A DNA stretch of 64,000 nt from Siphonodentalium dalli (GCA_032622095.1 CP136067.1:79386705-79450704), one strand, 5' to 3'; positions 43,993 through 57,141 are shown, counted from the first letter of the stretch. Made by a program: numbers and translations. The notes: generated by a model from the letters alone, not told the origin.

Positions 43993-44193
43993 ATTCCCTT
44001 CCATGACTGGAGCTTCCTGAAATTTTGCGAAAGCACTGTGTCAATCCATTCTCTTATATATGAGTTTCCCGTAGGGAGCCTTGCATATATACGAGAATAC
44101 TTGACCTTATAAGCCAGTGCATTCTCATATATGTAAGGATCCCTATGGGAGACCTTTAATGCTGCACCAGCGCAGCTCCCGTGGTGAAAAGGA
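43993..44193. mobile_element. piggyBac-like MITE, decayed copy 2
   Basis: Starts ATTCCCTTCCATGACTGGAG and ends GTGGTGAAAAGGATAAA, a mutated GAAAGGGTTAA. The interior matches copies 1 and 3 ('GCACCAGCGCAGCTCCC', 'CATTCTCTTATATATG'). Confidence 0.7.
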
Positions 44194-45491
44194 TAAAAGG
44201 CAGAAAATAATATAAAGTTTGTTAAACCATGATAACAAAGAAAAAACATGAAAATATTTAAGGAATTTGTTCCTGTTTTCATCATCAATAACCAACCTCC
44301 AGTGACGACATTCTGCATGTTGGAACCATTATTACAAACATTTTTGAAACAGGGATTGTGTTTACAGCAATGAACAATAACTCTAAAATACAGATCACGT
44401 CCAGCTACGGTGTTAAACGTATTTCTTCAAGTTGCTTTACATTAATTTCTTGTTATTAAAATACAAGAAAACATTAGTTGTAACACTTAGCATAAAAATT
44501 CTGGTAAATACCCTAATGAGTAAATTTTGGACACCCCAATAAGCAGATACGATTTCAGGTGATGTACCGATAAGGTACCTTTTATACCAGTTGCTATTTG
44601 AATGGCAAAATAACAATAACTTTATATTCATATTACGAATGCCTTGAGGGGGCTTTAAAGGCCTTTACAGACGTCATCTTGAGTGGCATATCATCTGTGG
44701 TTTGTGCATCCAACAGTAAATTATGACCAGATCAAACAGATTAATTATCGCTTTAACATAGCACCCATTGTAAACATCACAATGAAATCATCAGACAGGA
44801 GTGTAGGAAAGTCCTGTAATTTGGTGACACATGTTGCATGTTTACTCAACACTTTATGTCCTATGTGAATAGAGCTGACCGAGATGCAGGACATGAATCA
44901 ATCAGGTGAAGGCTGTTAGAGAGTAAACATTGTGGTTGTTTCAAATGCACTTCTCATTGAAAAGTATGAGTATTGCCCAACATGTTCAGCATATTTAACT
45001 CAGATAATAAAATCAACAAATATCCATAGGTAGTTTGTTGAACATTTCCCTTTTATAAACAGGACTTCTGTACTTGCATTATCTGCTTCATATATTTTCT
45101 GAAAAACCCTCCAGATGAATAATAGACTATTACAGTGTACACTTTAATAACAGAATGGGGGAATCCATTTTGTAAAGAAAGGATCAAACAATAATACAAA
45201 CAAAATACAAGGCCCAAAGTATGACATCAATCAGCGACAATAAATTTGAAGCCGACAATCCAGAATCACAGATCATGTACCGTTTTTACGCAGTTTGTAA
45301 GGACTTTGAGTCAGGGGTCTGAAGATCATATAATAACACATTGATTGCAGTGTTTCTCTATGGACATGAGATATTTTCATCAGTTGAATATTGAATAATC
45401 TTGAAACAATGCAGTAATTATATATTGTCAGACAATGTTGTCCAGAGAATTCCTGCCCATCATGTATGTGGATCAAGTAACTGACAGTTAA

Positions 45492-45872
45492 TCCTTCCAT
45501 GACTGGAGCTTCCTGAAATTTTGCGAAAACCTTGTGCCATTGCATTCTCTAATATATGCGAGTCTCCCAAATGGAGCCTCACATATATAAGAGAATGCAT
45601 TGGCCTAACAATATTTACCTTAACCGTATAAGCCAGAGCATTCTCTTATATATGTGAAGCTCCCATTGCATTCTCTAATATATGCGAGTCTCCCAAATGG
45701 AGTCTCACATATATAAGAGAATGCATTGGCCTAACAATATTTACCTTAACCGTATAAGCCAGAGCATTCTCTTATATATGTGAAGCTCCCTTTGGGAGAA
45801 TCACATATATAAGAGAATGCACTGGCCCAGGATCTATAATGCTGCACCAGCGCAGCTCCCACCATGAAAGGG
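45492..45872. mobile_element. piggyBac-like MITE, copy 3, with internal duplication
   Basis: TTAA at 45488-45491 precedes TCCTTCCATGACTGGAG, and ATGAAAGGG is followed by TTAA at 45873-45876. A segment of about 113 bp ('CATTGCATTCTCTAATATAT'...'AAGCTCCC') is present twice in tandem, making this copy longer than copy 1. Confidence 0.8.
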
Positions 45873-46342
45873 TTAACCTCAACAGCACTGAAGAAATATT
45901 TTCTTGAATAACGGTTAGTCTGCAATGGTCTGTCACTTTCAAATAGCTATGTTGCCTAAAATGAGTAGTCATACCTGCGAATACTTGGAAATATCTCCAT
46001 ATTTGGGGAGGGGGGCAGCCTTTATGTGAGCTTTGCAAAGACCTCTCAATTATTATGTTGGGCAAATTAGAACACAGTACGATATCTTAAGGGCAAACAC
46101 GTCAAACTTAAACAGGTGTATTCTAGATATTGGGCGCTTTGAGCACCAAGAACACAGCAATAATGATAGAATATATATACATGTGTGATGAAGAACAATA
46201 AAATTGATGTCAAGTTTATAATCCTGGTATGTATGTTGATGAATTTTACTTCCCAACTCTAGAGATAAAGGGAAATCACCATCTTTTCCTCAGAGTGATG
46301 TAATCAGTTAAAGCCACACATAGTGTTTGAACTTCTACTTAA

Positions 46343-46594
46343 CCCTTTCCATACTAAATGGAATCTCCCATACAATTATAAATGGAGGGATTAGAATGGT
46401 CTAGCTATTATTCATCTGGAGACTGGAGGGGTGTCCAGAAAAAATTAGCAGACAACAGATGTCCAAAAAGATAATATTGGTGGGAAATGTTCAGATAATA
46501 AGTTCAACAAATGACCTATGGTCGTTTGTTGAACTTATCATCTGAACATTTCCTAAGGGAACTACTCATCAATGAGTATTTAGTATATAAAGGG
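46343..46594. mobile_element. piggyBac-like MITE, copy 4 (second subfamily)
   Basis: TTAA (46339-46342) then CCCTTTCCATACTAAATGG; at the right TTTAGTATATAAAGGG then TTAA (46595-46598). A hairpin at about 46478-46552 (GGAAATGTTCAGAT.ATAAGT / reverse complement, loop ACCTATGGT) sits inside. The interior differs from copies 1-3 but matches 47900-48088. Confidence 0.8.
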
Positions 46595-47727
46595 TTAAAT
46601 ATGTATTCAGGGTACCAGGTCAAAGTTTTGCTTTTTATGTACATTTTGGTGTATGATTTATAGGGATGGTAATAATTAATGAAAGTGTCAATGACACTGT
46701 AGCTCAACTTGGAGAGGGAATTGTTCAAACTTTAATTTGTCAAGTTGAGTTAAAAATGACATTGTTTGGTGCTAGAAGTCTAGTTTATATGTCACATTTG
46801 GTAACATACATGTATGTTACAGTGGACCAAGGCCAAAAGAAACATTACATTAGTTTTTCAATGTTGGAGATCTGGAACCTGAATGCATCATTAAGTAAGT
46901 TCAAACTTATGTTCGGTGGAGAAACATTTGAGAATTAAAGATACCCCTCTATTCATTTGAAGTAAGATAGTTCTATCTCTTGATAAACAACTGCTACATA
47001 ATGGTGAAGTGTGCATTCAAACAATATGTGTAGCATCAACTAAATTTAGTGATAAAATGTTTATAGGAGAAAAAACAACTTCTAAACTGCAGGTTTTCGA
47101 AAAAAGGAAAGAACAATGGCCCACTTTGAGTATTTTCAACAAAGTCTGAAGCTTTCATGCAAAAGGTAAAGTCTAAAGCTTTCGTGCAAAAGTTAAGTCT
47201 AAAGATTTAATGCAAAAGCTCTATTTCAAAACAAGAATATTTGAATTTTTCTGACAACACAAGGATACAAAAAAATGACATCTCAAAAAAAAAATTATGA
47301 ACTCTTAACAGATCAAAACTCAACAACTGTTACCAAATAAAACAACCTCCAACTTCCAAGCACTAATAATAGCAAATTATATGAAAAATATATTGGTTAA
47401 ATAGGAAAACATTTTTATGTACATAAACCTTCAATATGATATATATATACAATACATGTATAACTTTATACCTCTTATGGCAGTAAAATGAAATAATCAT
47501 GGATAACTAACAGACACCAACAAATGCTTATCAATGCATGTGATGAAAACATAAGGTATGAGTTCTTCTCATAGGTTTTATCTGTTAACAACTACAAGGG
47601 GTCAGTTGAGTTTCAACCAGTTATCATATGGGTCAAATCTCAACAGTGATCAATAGAGATGTCATACCTTATTTATATATCTTTTTATACAGCTTTAGAG
47701 TAAAATCTTTATTAGCACAAATACCTA

Positions 47728-47780
47728 TTTGGGGGGGGGGGGGGGGGGGGGGGGGGGTTAGTTCTGGGGGGGGGGGGGTT
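47728..47780 (+). repeat. Poly-G tracts separated by TTAGTTCT
   Basis: About 29 consecutive G followed by TTAGTTCT, then about 13 G and TTAGTTCT again. The exact length is likely unreliable in sequencing. Confidence 0.8.
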
Positions 47781-47899
47781 AGTTCTTCTTTTGAAGAGGA
47801 TGAGGAGTCATTTTAGAAGGAGTGTAGACTTTCACAATGTTTCTCCAGAAAATAAAACAAATGTTGAATGCTAGAGCTCTCAAATGAATCTGTTGTCTT

Positions 47900-48088
47900 G
47901 AAGGTCGTTTCTTGAACTCATTATCTGAACATTTCTCACCAATGAATAAGAAACCTTCCGCACTGTATTATATTTTTGTCTGTCTGTCATCAACTCATTT
48001 TCACTTAACACCCCTCCAAATGAATAATAGACCATTCCAATATTTTTATTTATAACTGATTGGTAGAAACTAGTTGGTAAAGAAAGGG
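47900..48088. mobile_element. piggyBac-like MITE, partial copy 5
   Basis: The right end GAAAGGG is followed by TTAA (48089-48092). The interior shares 'TTGAACTCATTATCTGAACA' and 'CCTCCAAATGAATAATAGACC' with copy 4. The left end is not clear. Confidence 0.55.
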
Positions 48089-48599
48089 TTAACTACTTTA
48101 ATCTAACTATCGCTGCAGCACAGCTATTGGCACAGATAATCCTGAAATATTTGGTTTCTAAAAATATGTTCCATTACTGTAAAAGAACATTTTTGCATGG
48201 AGGTTCAATTTCCATGCAGTTGCCATGTACGAGTTATCAATGAATAGTTAGGACTGTAATTAACAAGTTCATTAAACCAACTTACAGCCGATATATTAAT
48301 GCAAATTCAAACATAACAATAATGGCTTAAACAGGGTAATCTAAGGACAAGGCTGTCGAAAACCCCCATCTGAAATACCACCTTGGGTGAGCATAACTTA
48401 ACTATAAGTCACAGGACCATGTCCATTATCACATCAAACAAAGCTGAATAACTCTAAAATGGAGAATGCAAACATCACCATTTGACACCTTGTGATGATG
48501 AACATCCATACCAAATTTCCACAGCTGAGATACACAGACAAAATAATTACATTTTCAGATAACAAAGATCTGTATTAGGTTCAGCGTAGGATCCTTCCA

Positions 48600-49060
48600 G
48601 ATATAAATATGCTGGGGCTGGATCAATATGATGGTGTTTGACTGCTGGATGATGTTGTCTCCAGCAGTGAGGCACATGCACTTTCCTCAAGCTGATTCCA
48701 TTCTAGGATAGTTCTTGGGAAGAATGAATGTTCAAGTTCTTTAGTGTCGGTGTTGATCAGCTTGAAGGGTTTTGAGTTATTACACTTATAATTTTGCACA
48801 ATATTTTGCGACTGATAACCCTCGAAATGCTTAGCAACGAGATGAATAAATCTAGAACAGAACTCCCGAACAAAAATATATTGAATGCTCCTCCGAATGT
48901 CTTCATAGCAGTGAACATCCATATAAGACAACTAGTCTTTTTAATATTAAAATTTTGTCGGCTTTTCAAAGAGACTGTCCGACAACCTGTGGTTAAAATA
49001 CATGTTTTGGCAGACCAACAGAGGACTGAACACATGTAATCCAGTACACCCACCATTTCC
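48600..49060 (-). mobile_element. LINE 3' coding fragment (dead)
   Basis: The minus-strand frame 48623-48931 ends with 'HSFFPRTILEWNQLEESACA', the conserved tail of many jockey/CR1-type RT proteins. Upstream pieces in shifted frames run to about 49056. Frameshifts show that it is inactive. Confidence 0.7.
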
Positions 49061-49143
49061 TTCGATCATGGGGTTTAATAAATTGCATTTCCATTGTATG
49101 TTTTGAGGAATGAGTATTTTCATCTGGCTTATATGATAACACC

Positions 49144-49371
49144 ATGATGTGTTACTTTATCAACGGTGTAGGCAACAAACAGCTGATCCCGCGATGTGTT
49201 AATTTCGCCTGCAGTCACCTGATCAACTCCTGTCAGCCGACAAAGTCTGTATGTCTAATATTTGAGCTTGATGGCCACTATTTTAAGGGTGTGGAGGTGA
49301 CAGTTAATAGAGGCGCACCCATGAAAAGTAATAAATTGCGAAACGGCAAAAATTTAAACCAACTAAATTAG
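49144..49371 (+). other. 75-codon open frame of unknown status
   Basis: Encodes a Cys-containing peptide ('CVNFACSHLINSCQ...FELDGHYFKGVEVTV'). No splice sites or family match are recognised. Recorded because it is more GC-balanced than its surroundings. Confidence 0.12.
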
Positions 49372-50186
49372 AGACATTTGCAGTATGTACTGTCAATAAA
49401 CTACTATACAGTGCAGATTCCTCGACTATGAATTACTTATTACTGATGTATATAATAATAAAAAGCTGTATAAAAAGACATAGAAATGAGTCTGACATCT
49501 TTCTTATCAAACGGTATATACAAAAACAATATACAAACAACAATGAAATGCCATTTATGTCGGGTAAAGCATGGGAATATAAATAAATCAGGTATATTCA
49601 TGTGAAAAACCTACGACTATGAAGCAAAACATATCTGACAGGGTGAGGAGTATGAAAAGAGAGCCGGCCCAATTTTCAAGAAAATCTGATAACCAGATAG
49701 ATGTTTTAGTCAAATGCATTTACTAGAGGAAATTCTTATGTAACCTTCTGACAAATTGTAAAAAAAATTATATAAATTCACTGATCAATTATAAAAAAGA
49801 AAAGAAAAAAAAAGCATTTCTCAGAACCTGGGGACATTGGGGGATGGGTATTTAAATGTCTATCTCTTTATCAGGGAAACATGATGCATTGAAGCAGCAA
49901 ATTTGTTTTCAGGACCAAAAAAAAAGATTGAAATGATCAAATTGCATATTTTTGGCAACCAGTCTTATACAGTTATTTCATTGACATATTTGACATTCTC
50001 AAAGGTTGAAAAAAAGATTCCTGATTTATAGATAATATTCATATGTCATTCGAATAGCTCTTCTTGAAGGTAAAAAGAGTAATGTGTTGGTCTGTGTTAC
50101 ATCAATAATGAAATGTGTATGCCTGCCATATGTAAATAGAACTGAAACTCAGCTATTGCACTAAAAGCGTTTGGACACATCATCAT

Positions 50187-51262
50187 TAGGGCTGGACGAT
50201 ATTAACGAAAATAAAAACCGTTTTTTTTAAAACAGATACAAGAAACTGAAAACAATTTCTCACTGTTCGCTAGAATCACATCATTGTCATTAATTTTGAC
50301 AAGTTGACATCGGGAATAACATACCCGGTATACAACCACTCAACCAGTGACAACCTCATGCTTGATCGATATTCGGAATGAAAAGTAAATTCACTGGTTA
50401 AATTCCGCTATTCGGACAATTTCGTTCCGGTGACTTGACAAATTCTGGTATATACCGGTAATTAATAAAACCATTATCTCGTCTATGCCAAAACTAAAAG
50501 TGTTCTATACTATAGTATCCTTTTCTATCTCGATATGTTCAACTATGTTGAGTAAATATATATGCTATTCCCGATGACACTTGCGTCGCTTGACAACTGG
50601 AAATGTGGTCTACCGTCAAGACAAATTTGACAATGAGGTTCAGTCTTTTAGCGAAGTCCAAACACACGTGGTACATAACTTTTGGAATTCAGCCAAGCAA
50701 GGACACCATGTATTGTTGGGCGGGTTTGAAGCCCTAATTCTATACAATTGGTTTTAACCAATCGCAGTGAGTGGTTTCTTCTAGACGAGAAGAGGTCGGT
50801 ATCTTCGCCCATTTATTATTTTGATTGATGGTGTATGTTCATTATACTGAAGGAAGAGGCGTGGCATAACGGACATTCATATCGATCTATCACCTGATCA
50901 GTCGTCGATTCATTTGGTGAATTCTCTTGTAATAAATATTTCGCAGGGAATTCGGAGGGTTTGTGTAATATTGTGAGCGAAAGAGGGACGTATTCTGGGT
51001 TTTCATATTCCCCCAATTTCGTTAGTCGTTCTATGATGATTGAATATTGAAAAAATCAGGACACAGGATTTAGTTGGAATTTAAAACTTAAATAACTCGA
51101 TTTAGGCTTGAGTTAAACTATTTATTTGTATATACGCTTATGATTGGATGGCACCCACTGATTGCCGACGATATTACGATTATTTTAGATTAGACGATAT
51201 TACTGATGACATTGAAATTTTAACCGGGTATTGTCGATTAATCGGGAAACCGCCCAGCACTA
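50187..51262. mobile_element. Non-autonomous hAT-like element, 1.08 kb
   Basis: Left end TAGGGCTGGACGATATTA, right end ...CCGCCCAGCACTA. Flanks are ATCATCAT (50179-50186) and ATCAGCAT (51263-51270), an 8-bp duplication with one mismatch. 'CGATTAATCGGGAAACCG' lies near the right end. The small minus-strand ORF at 50816-51016 lacks transposase features. Confidence 0.75.
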
Positions 51263-51270
51263 ATCAGCAT

Positions 51271-53797
51271 CTGGAGTTTTCATGGACTCGTTTCCAGCAT
51301 TCAGCCTCCTCTCACTAAGGTGCAACATTTGGCAAGTAACAAATAGTAAGTGACATCATACCTTTTCTGGGGATAAAATTAAATACAATAAATATAATGT
51401 CACTGGTTTCCAACTTTTCACAACTGGATCACTTCAAGAAAGGAAATGTGATAGAGCATTGCAATTGCATGATTGAACCATTATCCCAAACATGTTATTT
51501 AGTAAAAGGCTGAGCCCCGGTGTATATAGTAAATATATATAATAGAGTTTTTTTTAAAGAACACAAAATAGGTCACAGCTAACAAGTTGTTTTCTTTCTA
51601 TCATATTTGATAGAATTGAGTTAATGTTAGACAGACACCGAGTGTTTGCGAAATGGGTTTTGAAACACTCCCATAGACTAGACTCGGGCTCTATAATGCT
51701 TCGACGCTCTGCTCTGTTTGCCGTCATGGGAGACCAGTACAATCAATATCAATTGGCCATTTTGTAAATGACGTTACACGAGAAATTACTTGTCCAAACA
51801 GAAACGATAATTCAGTTTGCTATCCAGTTAATTAGGTTGTCATCAATCACTTCTGACAACAAGAAGTTACTGACTTAAATAACCCCAAAAAACTTAATAT
51901 AAATCATGGTACATGATGCCAAAATGGCTCATTTAGCTTTATGTAGGCCTACATATTAATTGTACTGGTCACTCATGATTGTGCCCAGATAGAAATTACA
52001 CAGTTTCATAGAACCAGCATCCAGTCAACTCTCCCGCTGTCAACCAATATATAAATAGTGACAAATAAGATGATTATTAACTTTTCCAAAACGATAACAA
52101 AATATAGAATAATACCTCAGTGAGACACCCAGACTTATTACGAAAGAAAACATTATGCTCATAATCAATAATATAATTTACCAAAATAACATGAAAGGTA
52201 AAAGAATAAATAAAAATCTCCGCAGACATGAAAGAAAGTGAACAGATATTCATAAAACTGAATAAACTCCAATATAACAGTAACCCAAGACTTTTATACC
52301 TGTCAATTGACTACATTTTTTCAACAAACAGTTGAGTTGCTGCCATTTTTCATCTGGTAGTCAAACTGAAATTTGCTGTAAAAGATGTTCATACTTGAGT
52401 TTTGAAAAAAAAAAAATTGTCACCTATTGTCAGTACATGCAATAGACATCAGCTGTCACAACTGCATTGACAAATGAAAAATCAGTATTATATTTTGATA
52501 CTATGATGTAATAATTACATAGCAAAATATCGATCATACCAAATAGAAGTGTCTAAAGGTTGGAAAAAATACAGAAAACAATGCACATTATTTCTCTGTG
52601 AGCTTCGTATGTAGGCACATTCCAATTAAATGCCCTCATGAAATATCTTTACGTCATCCACAAGACATAAAATAAAAGCTTAGGAAGATGAAAGTTTTTG
52701 TTTCTGCGCATTTCTGCCAGTGAAGCCTTGGATTACAAATTAGGAGCAAAATCAACATATCTTTTCTATTATCACAATGAAATCTTTGTATCAAGATAGT
52801 AATCAAAACAATATATAACAAACACAATTTTAAAATAGAGTAACAGTAGCCCGATATATGTCATTTGATCAACGCAGTATTAGCTATGTAAAAAAAATAA
52901 CAGTATATTACAGTATATTTTTAAAGTTGTTTTTAGTTTGCTTTGCCCTTCTTGAGACCAAAACAGCCGATTAAACATTTATTGTGTATTGGGGGGGGGG
53001 GGGGGCTGTAGTGCTCCACCTCCCACAAACTGGTGCCATTACTGGGTTGAACAGATGAATTTTTTGACAAGACGACTTTGTAGTTTGATACAAGGACGTG
53101 TTCCCTTTATAACTAAGTATCATTTCCTAATAACTGTGCCCGGAAATTTAATGTGCCAAGGGAACGCATACTGTCCAAAAAAATCAGCTCCGAGGGTGTA
53201 TTTATCGGCAAAAACATGGTACTCAAAGGGTTAAACCATGTCTTTGTTATTTTGTGGTTGCAGAACTGGAATTTATATATAATATACTGTAAGACAAAGG
53301 TATAATTTTCTAATTTGGCCATTATTATCAGTGTCAGGATGGACTGTTTCTTGTTCTATGAGCTGACCATTTGATTTGCTGTTGAAAAAGATGGTCATTC
53401 TTTATATTATAATCTTATATTTTTGGTGACTTAAACTTTTCCAGGTATATTTAGAAATCTGCAGATAATACTGTGAAAATTCAAATATGAATGTATGGGG
53501 GAAAAACAAACATAAAACATGTGGTAGCAGTGATCTGAGGGAAGACCATAGTCTAATACAGAAATCTTTTTGCTTCGTTTTGTTTATTTTGGCATCTATA
53601 TTTTACAATTCTGAACACCATTAAAAAAACAAACAATAGAGACAGAGCCAGATATTATATAATGGACAGCACCACACACAGAAGTTCTCCTTGTTGACCC
53701 ATGATGGGGGCTATACAAGTTTTGTGTTCTTTGGTCATTGTACATGCACTTCATTGTGTTGTATATTTTCCTTGCTGTATCACAATTGAGGCTATAC
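51271..53797. other. AT-rich non-coding stretch
   Basis: Contains a G tract at 52992-53006 and a TTAA-flanked AAAGGG at about 53228 that may be another MITE end. No coding exon can be supported. If the minus-strand PWWP-like gene continues, its next exon should lie at or below this interval. Confidence 0.4.
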
Positions 53798-53870
53798 CTG
53801 TGTTCTTTGGTCTATCTCCATCCTCGCTTCTCTTATTGCTGCATCAAGCTTCGGACATGGCTTACTCATT
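53798..53870 (-). CDS. Coding exon, probable PWWP-protein gene (exon d)
   Basis: Acceptor TATTTCAG|A and donor ACAG|GTATAG on the minus strand. Entered in phase 2 (one base completing a Lys codon) it is open for 24 codons, giving 'MSKPCPKLDAAIREARMEID' and QRTQ, an amphipathic-helix-like segment. The other two frames contain stops. That phase is exactly what exon 61142-61254 leaves. In PWWP domains a C-terminal helix follows the β-barrel, which fits. The exon ends in phase 0, and I did not find its downstream partner. Confidence 0.5.
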
Positions 53871-54454
53871 CTGAAATAAAAATAATATTTAATATCTGAA
53901 ATTTTCTTATGTAACAATTGATGTATGAAAATGCTGTATAAACGCAGACACTTAACAGGTGACAACAGTTTTATTGAAATGAAAATGACTATACAATAGA
54001 AGGGGGAAAACGCTATATTTTGAACTGGATGTTTTCTTCAACTCTTGAGACCACAAGGTCAGCAAGTGAGCTTGACCTTTGCATGTCGGTGAATAAACGA
54101 TTTTTCAGCTGTTCAACGTGTTGTATTATATTATATAAGGTACATGTATCTCACATGAGCTGTATAAAACTGTTTTCATTACTGTTTATTTTGGTATATA
54201 TATTTATAAAATAAACACACATAGATAAACTCATAAAATTACATAATCTTCGTCATAAATAAAAAGATGAAAATCAATTAAAATTTTGTTTTTGAATATG
54301 ACCCATGAGCATATTTGGGCATACCTCCTCCAAAAATCTCTCGGATGACCATTTTCAAAACTTCACAGGTCTGATCCATATATCCAATATGAATGGAATC
54401 AGTTGATATTTGTTCAAGTCATCGAGGTAACGGACATAAAATAACTATAAACTA

Positions 54455-55125
54455 GAGGTGTGACTGTCCCAATGGGACTAAGGATACCCCCCGTGTTTTT
54501 AAAATACTAAGATGTTTCACATGTCAGTAAACATTCAGTTAAAATAATAAAATAACAGTTCGCATTGCAGGTGCACAACCCTAACCTTAATCTTAAACCT
54601 ATTGACTGAAAAATGTAGGAATAAAAAAATTTATGCATGTTGCGAAAATGTTCTAAGTCGAAAAAGGGGAATAACTCCACACAAAAAAGTCGGACAGACA
54701 TCATAATCGCAGGTGCACAGGTTCCCATGGTACTAAATATCAGTGCCAAGATTAAAAAACATTGACCTAAAAATGTAGGAATAAAAGCTCGGACAAAATT
54801 ATGCATGTTGCAAAAAAAATTCTAAGTCGAAAAAGGGGGATAACTCCACCAAAAAATGTCGGACAGACGTCATAATCGCAGGTGCACAGGTTCCCATGGT
54901 ACTAAATATCTGTGCCAAGTTAAAAAAAAATTGACCTAAAAATGTAGGAATTAAAGCTTGGACAAAATTATACATGTTGCAAAAAATTTCTAAGTCGAAA
55001 AAAGGGGGATAACTCCACCAAAAAACGTCCGACAGACGTCATAATCGCAAGTGCACAGGTTCCCATGGTGGTTGATATCTGATTCAAGTATACCCCCCTA
55101 ACTTCGTTACGGGGGTATAATAAAA
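54455..55125 (+). repeat. Interspersed repeat with about 169-bp tandem units, 'GTCGAAAAAGGGG' family
   Basis: Three to four units are anchored by CATAATCGCAGGTGCACAGG at 54702, 54871 and 55040. Each also has 'AAGTCGAAAAAGGGG.ATAACT'. The repeat is bounded by CCCCCCGTG at the left and a CCCCC...CGGGGG hairpin then TATAATAA at the right. Confidence 0.75.
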
Positions 55126-55539
55126 ACAAGTGGCATAACTCTGCTTATAAAGTTGGAGCGGGCCTGATTTTCTGTGTGCAGCTGTCGCATGTGACAATAA
55201 ACTCACAAACCAGAAATTGTATGCCCCACCCCCTCGAGGTCATCTTATCATAATTACCTTATTTATTTACACATTTACCATGGTAGGAAGACAGTCTTGA
55301 CAGATTACTCCATAATATACGACAGAAATCAAAATCAACAAGAGCATCGCTAGGGCGTGGCAAAATACACCCGTGGTAATTTTAAACGAGAGGCCGATCA
55401 CGATCGGCAGATGTTAACCCATCCCTTGACGATAGTAAATTACTATGATCGGAATCATAAATGAGAGTTTTGGTGTTGAATTATAGAGTATACTGTTATG
55501 TACTATTATAGACAAATGTATATAACACAAATTATTGGA

Positions 55540-55625
55540 ATTTATGGATCACTCGCATTTATATAAGAAAATGCACTGGAACAGGATCTGTAATGCTGCA
55601 CCACCACAGCAACCTTGGGTTAAGG
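55540..55625. mobile_element. piggyBac-like MITE, half copy
   Basis: 'GGATCACTCGCATTTATATA', 'GAAAATGCACTGG' and 'GCTGCACCACCACAGC' match the right half of copies 1-3. The end is degraded (CCTTGGGTTAA). Confidence 0.6.
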
Positions 55626-56329
55626 TGACCTGGACATGGAATACTTGGGTTAAGATGGTCCAATTTAAGTTTACAATGATAATGTATCAAATTCAACCAA
55701 CAATATAGATCAAGATAAGCCACCTCACAGCTGACCCATTAATATCAATTATATCAATAGCAGAGCTGTCAGCAAATCACAGGAATTATTTATGTTGAAA
55801 GCTGGCATCTCTATTAAATCAATAAAATTTATAATGACCTCAGATCATCTGTAGAGTTATATCTTCAGCTGTGCATGGCAGCAAAGATGTTCAAGTCTAC
55901 TGTTAATATCAGGTGATGTGTATTGTTGAATCTTTATTTTAAATTAGATACCATAGCTCTCTTTATCAGATTATCTGCACATTGGCATAAGAGACATCAG
56001 AAAATAATATAGCCTTATCAATAGCCAAGTAGTCCAAAGGCATGGGATGGAATTGGTGAATTGGATTTAATGTCGCTCCAAACAAATTTACCAGTACATA
56101 ACACAAGATTTTGGACCGATTTAAACAAATTTGGTGTGGTGACTCGGGGTACCCTTGGCAGAGTTATAATGGTGTTAGTTTTTCAAATTTTGTTAACTTA
56201 AAAAAATAATTAGTTTTTAATTATTAAAAAACAAAAAATTATTATATATTTTTTTTCATTTATTTGTTTGTTTTTGTTTGTTTGATTGTTAAATTGAGCA
56301 AGGAATTCATTCTAAATTTTTTTTAAGAG

Positions 56330-56860
56330 TGAATATTTTTTTGAAAAAAAGGCCATAACTCAGTTAAAAATAGTTGGATCAAACCCATAATCGAACTCGA
56401 TCTGTCTTTTGTGCTGATAAATTCATATACAAAATTTGGTTCCGATCAGATAGAAAATATTTGAGTTAACGCACCATGTGTAAAGTGTCTACAGACAGAC
56501 AGACGCACATATGCACGATGAGTGGTCAATCCGGACAACGCCACTATGTTTACCATACTATGGTATGGGTAAACATAAAAAGGGTCGTAACTCTGGTGCA
56601 AATTGGTAGCTAAAGTTGTCATCCAGAAACATTAATTGAGCGTAAATTCCAACAATAAGGGCTGTAACTCAGTTGGTGAAAATTGGCGGGCAGAACCCGA
56701 ATTTGAACTTAAACTGTATTTTGTGTTAGTATACCCACATACAAAATTTCATTCCATTCAGTTCAAACTTACTAAAGTTATCATCCAGAAACAAAAAAGC
56801 AAACGGACAGACAGATGGACGGACTAATAACATAATATATCCCGTTTTTTTCAAAATGGG
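56330..56860 (+). repeat. 'Gxcx CATAACTC' family repeat, second locus
   Basis: Units with 'GGCCATAACTCAGTTAAAA' and 'GGCTGTAACTCAGTTGGTGA', 'TACAAAATTTGGTTCCGAT'-like text, an ACAGACAG microsatellite and 'CCCGTTTTTTTCAAAATGGG' near the right end. Same architecture as 54455-55125, 59915-60350 and 61785-62130. Confidence 0.65.
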
Positions 56861-56869
56861 CATATAAAA

Positions 56870-57055
56870 AGGGGTTGCCGCTGAATAAGGCTCTTTCTAA
56901 GTTCAAGATGTGCATGAAGTGCACAAAGCGGCCACAGGCCTCTAACTCACAAAGGGGACGCAGGCCCCTCTGACACTGAGTCAAGGCTCCCGAAGCTAGT
57001 GTAATATATACGTATATTGGAAATAAAATGTCCTATCCTATCCTGTCCCGGATTT
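56870..57055 (+). mobile_element. LINE 3' tail with AATAAA and CCTAT repeats
   Basis: 'GTGCATGAAGTGCACAAAGC' ... 'GGAAATAAAATGTCCTATCC' with a short CCTAT-type tail. Typical of a severely 5'-truncated LINE. Confidence 0.55.
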
Positions 57056-57141
57056 ATGTTTTTTTCTTCAAAAATACTAATGTAGATGCAGAGACATGAT
57101 ACGACAGTAGATTGGAACAAACATATAACTTTTAAAATTAA

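Noticed and set aside
52930-52975. Minus-strand 'CFGLKKGKAN' ending in a stop, as a possible last exon of the PWWP-like gene
   Set aside because: No acceptor AG with a pyrimidine tract precedes it, and the upstream frame is broken by a G tract.
53476-53534. Minus-strand segment after a good acceptor (TCTTCCCTCAG) reading ITATTCFMFV... to a stop
   Set aside because: Phase would fit exon 53798-53870, but the peptide is short, low in information and not supported by any motif.
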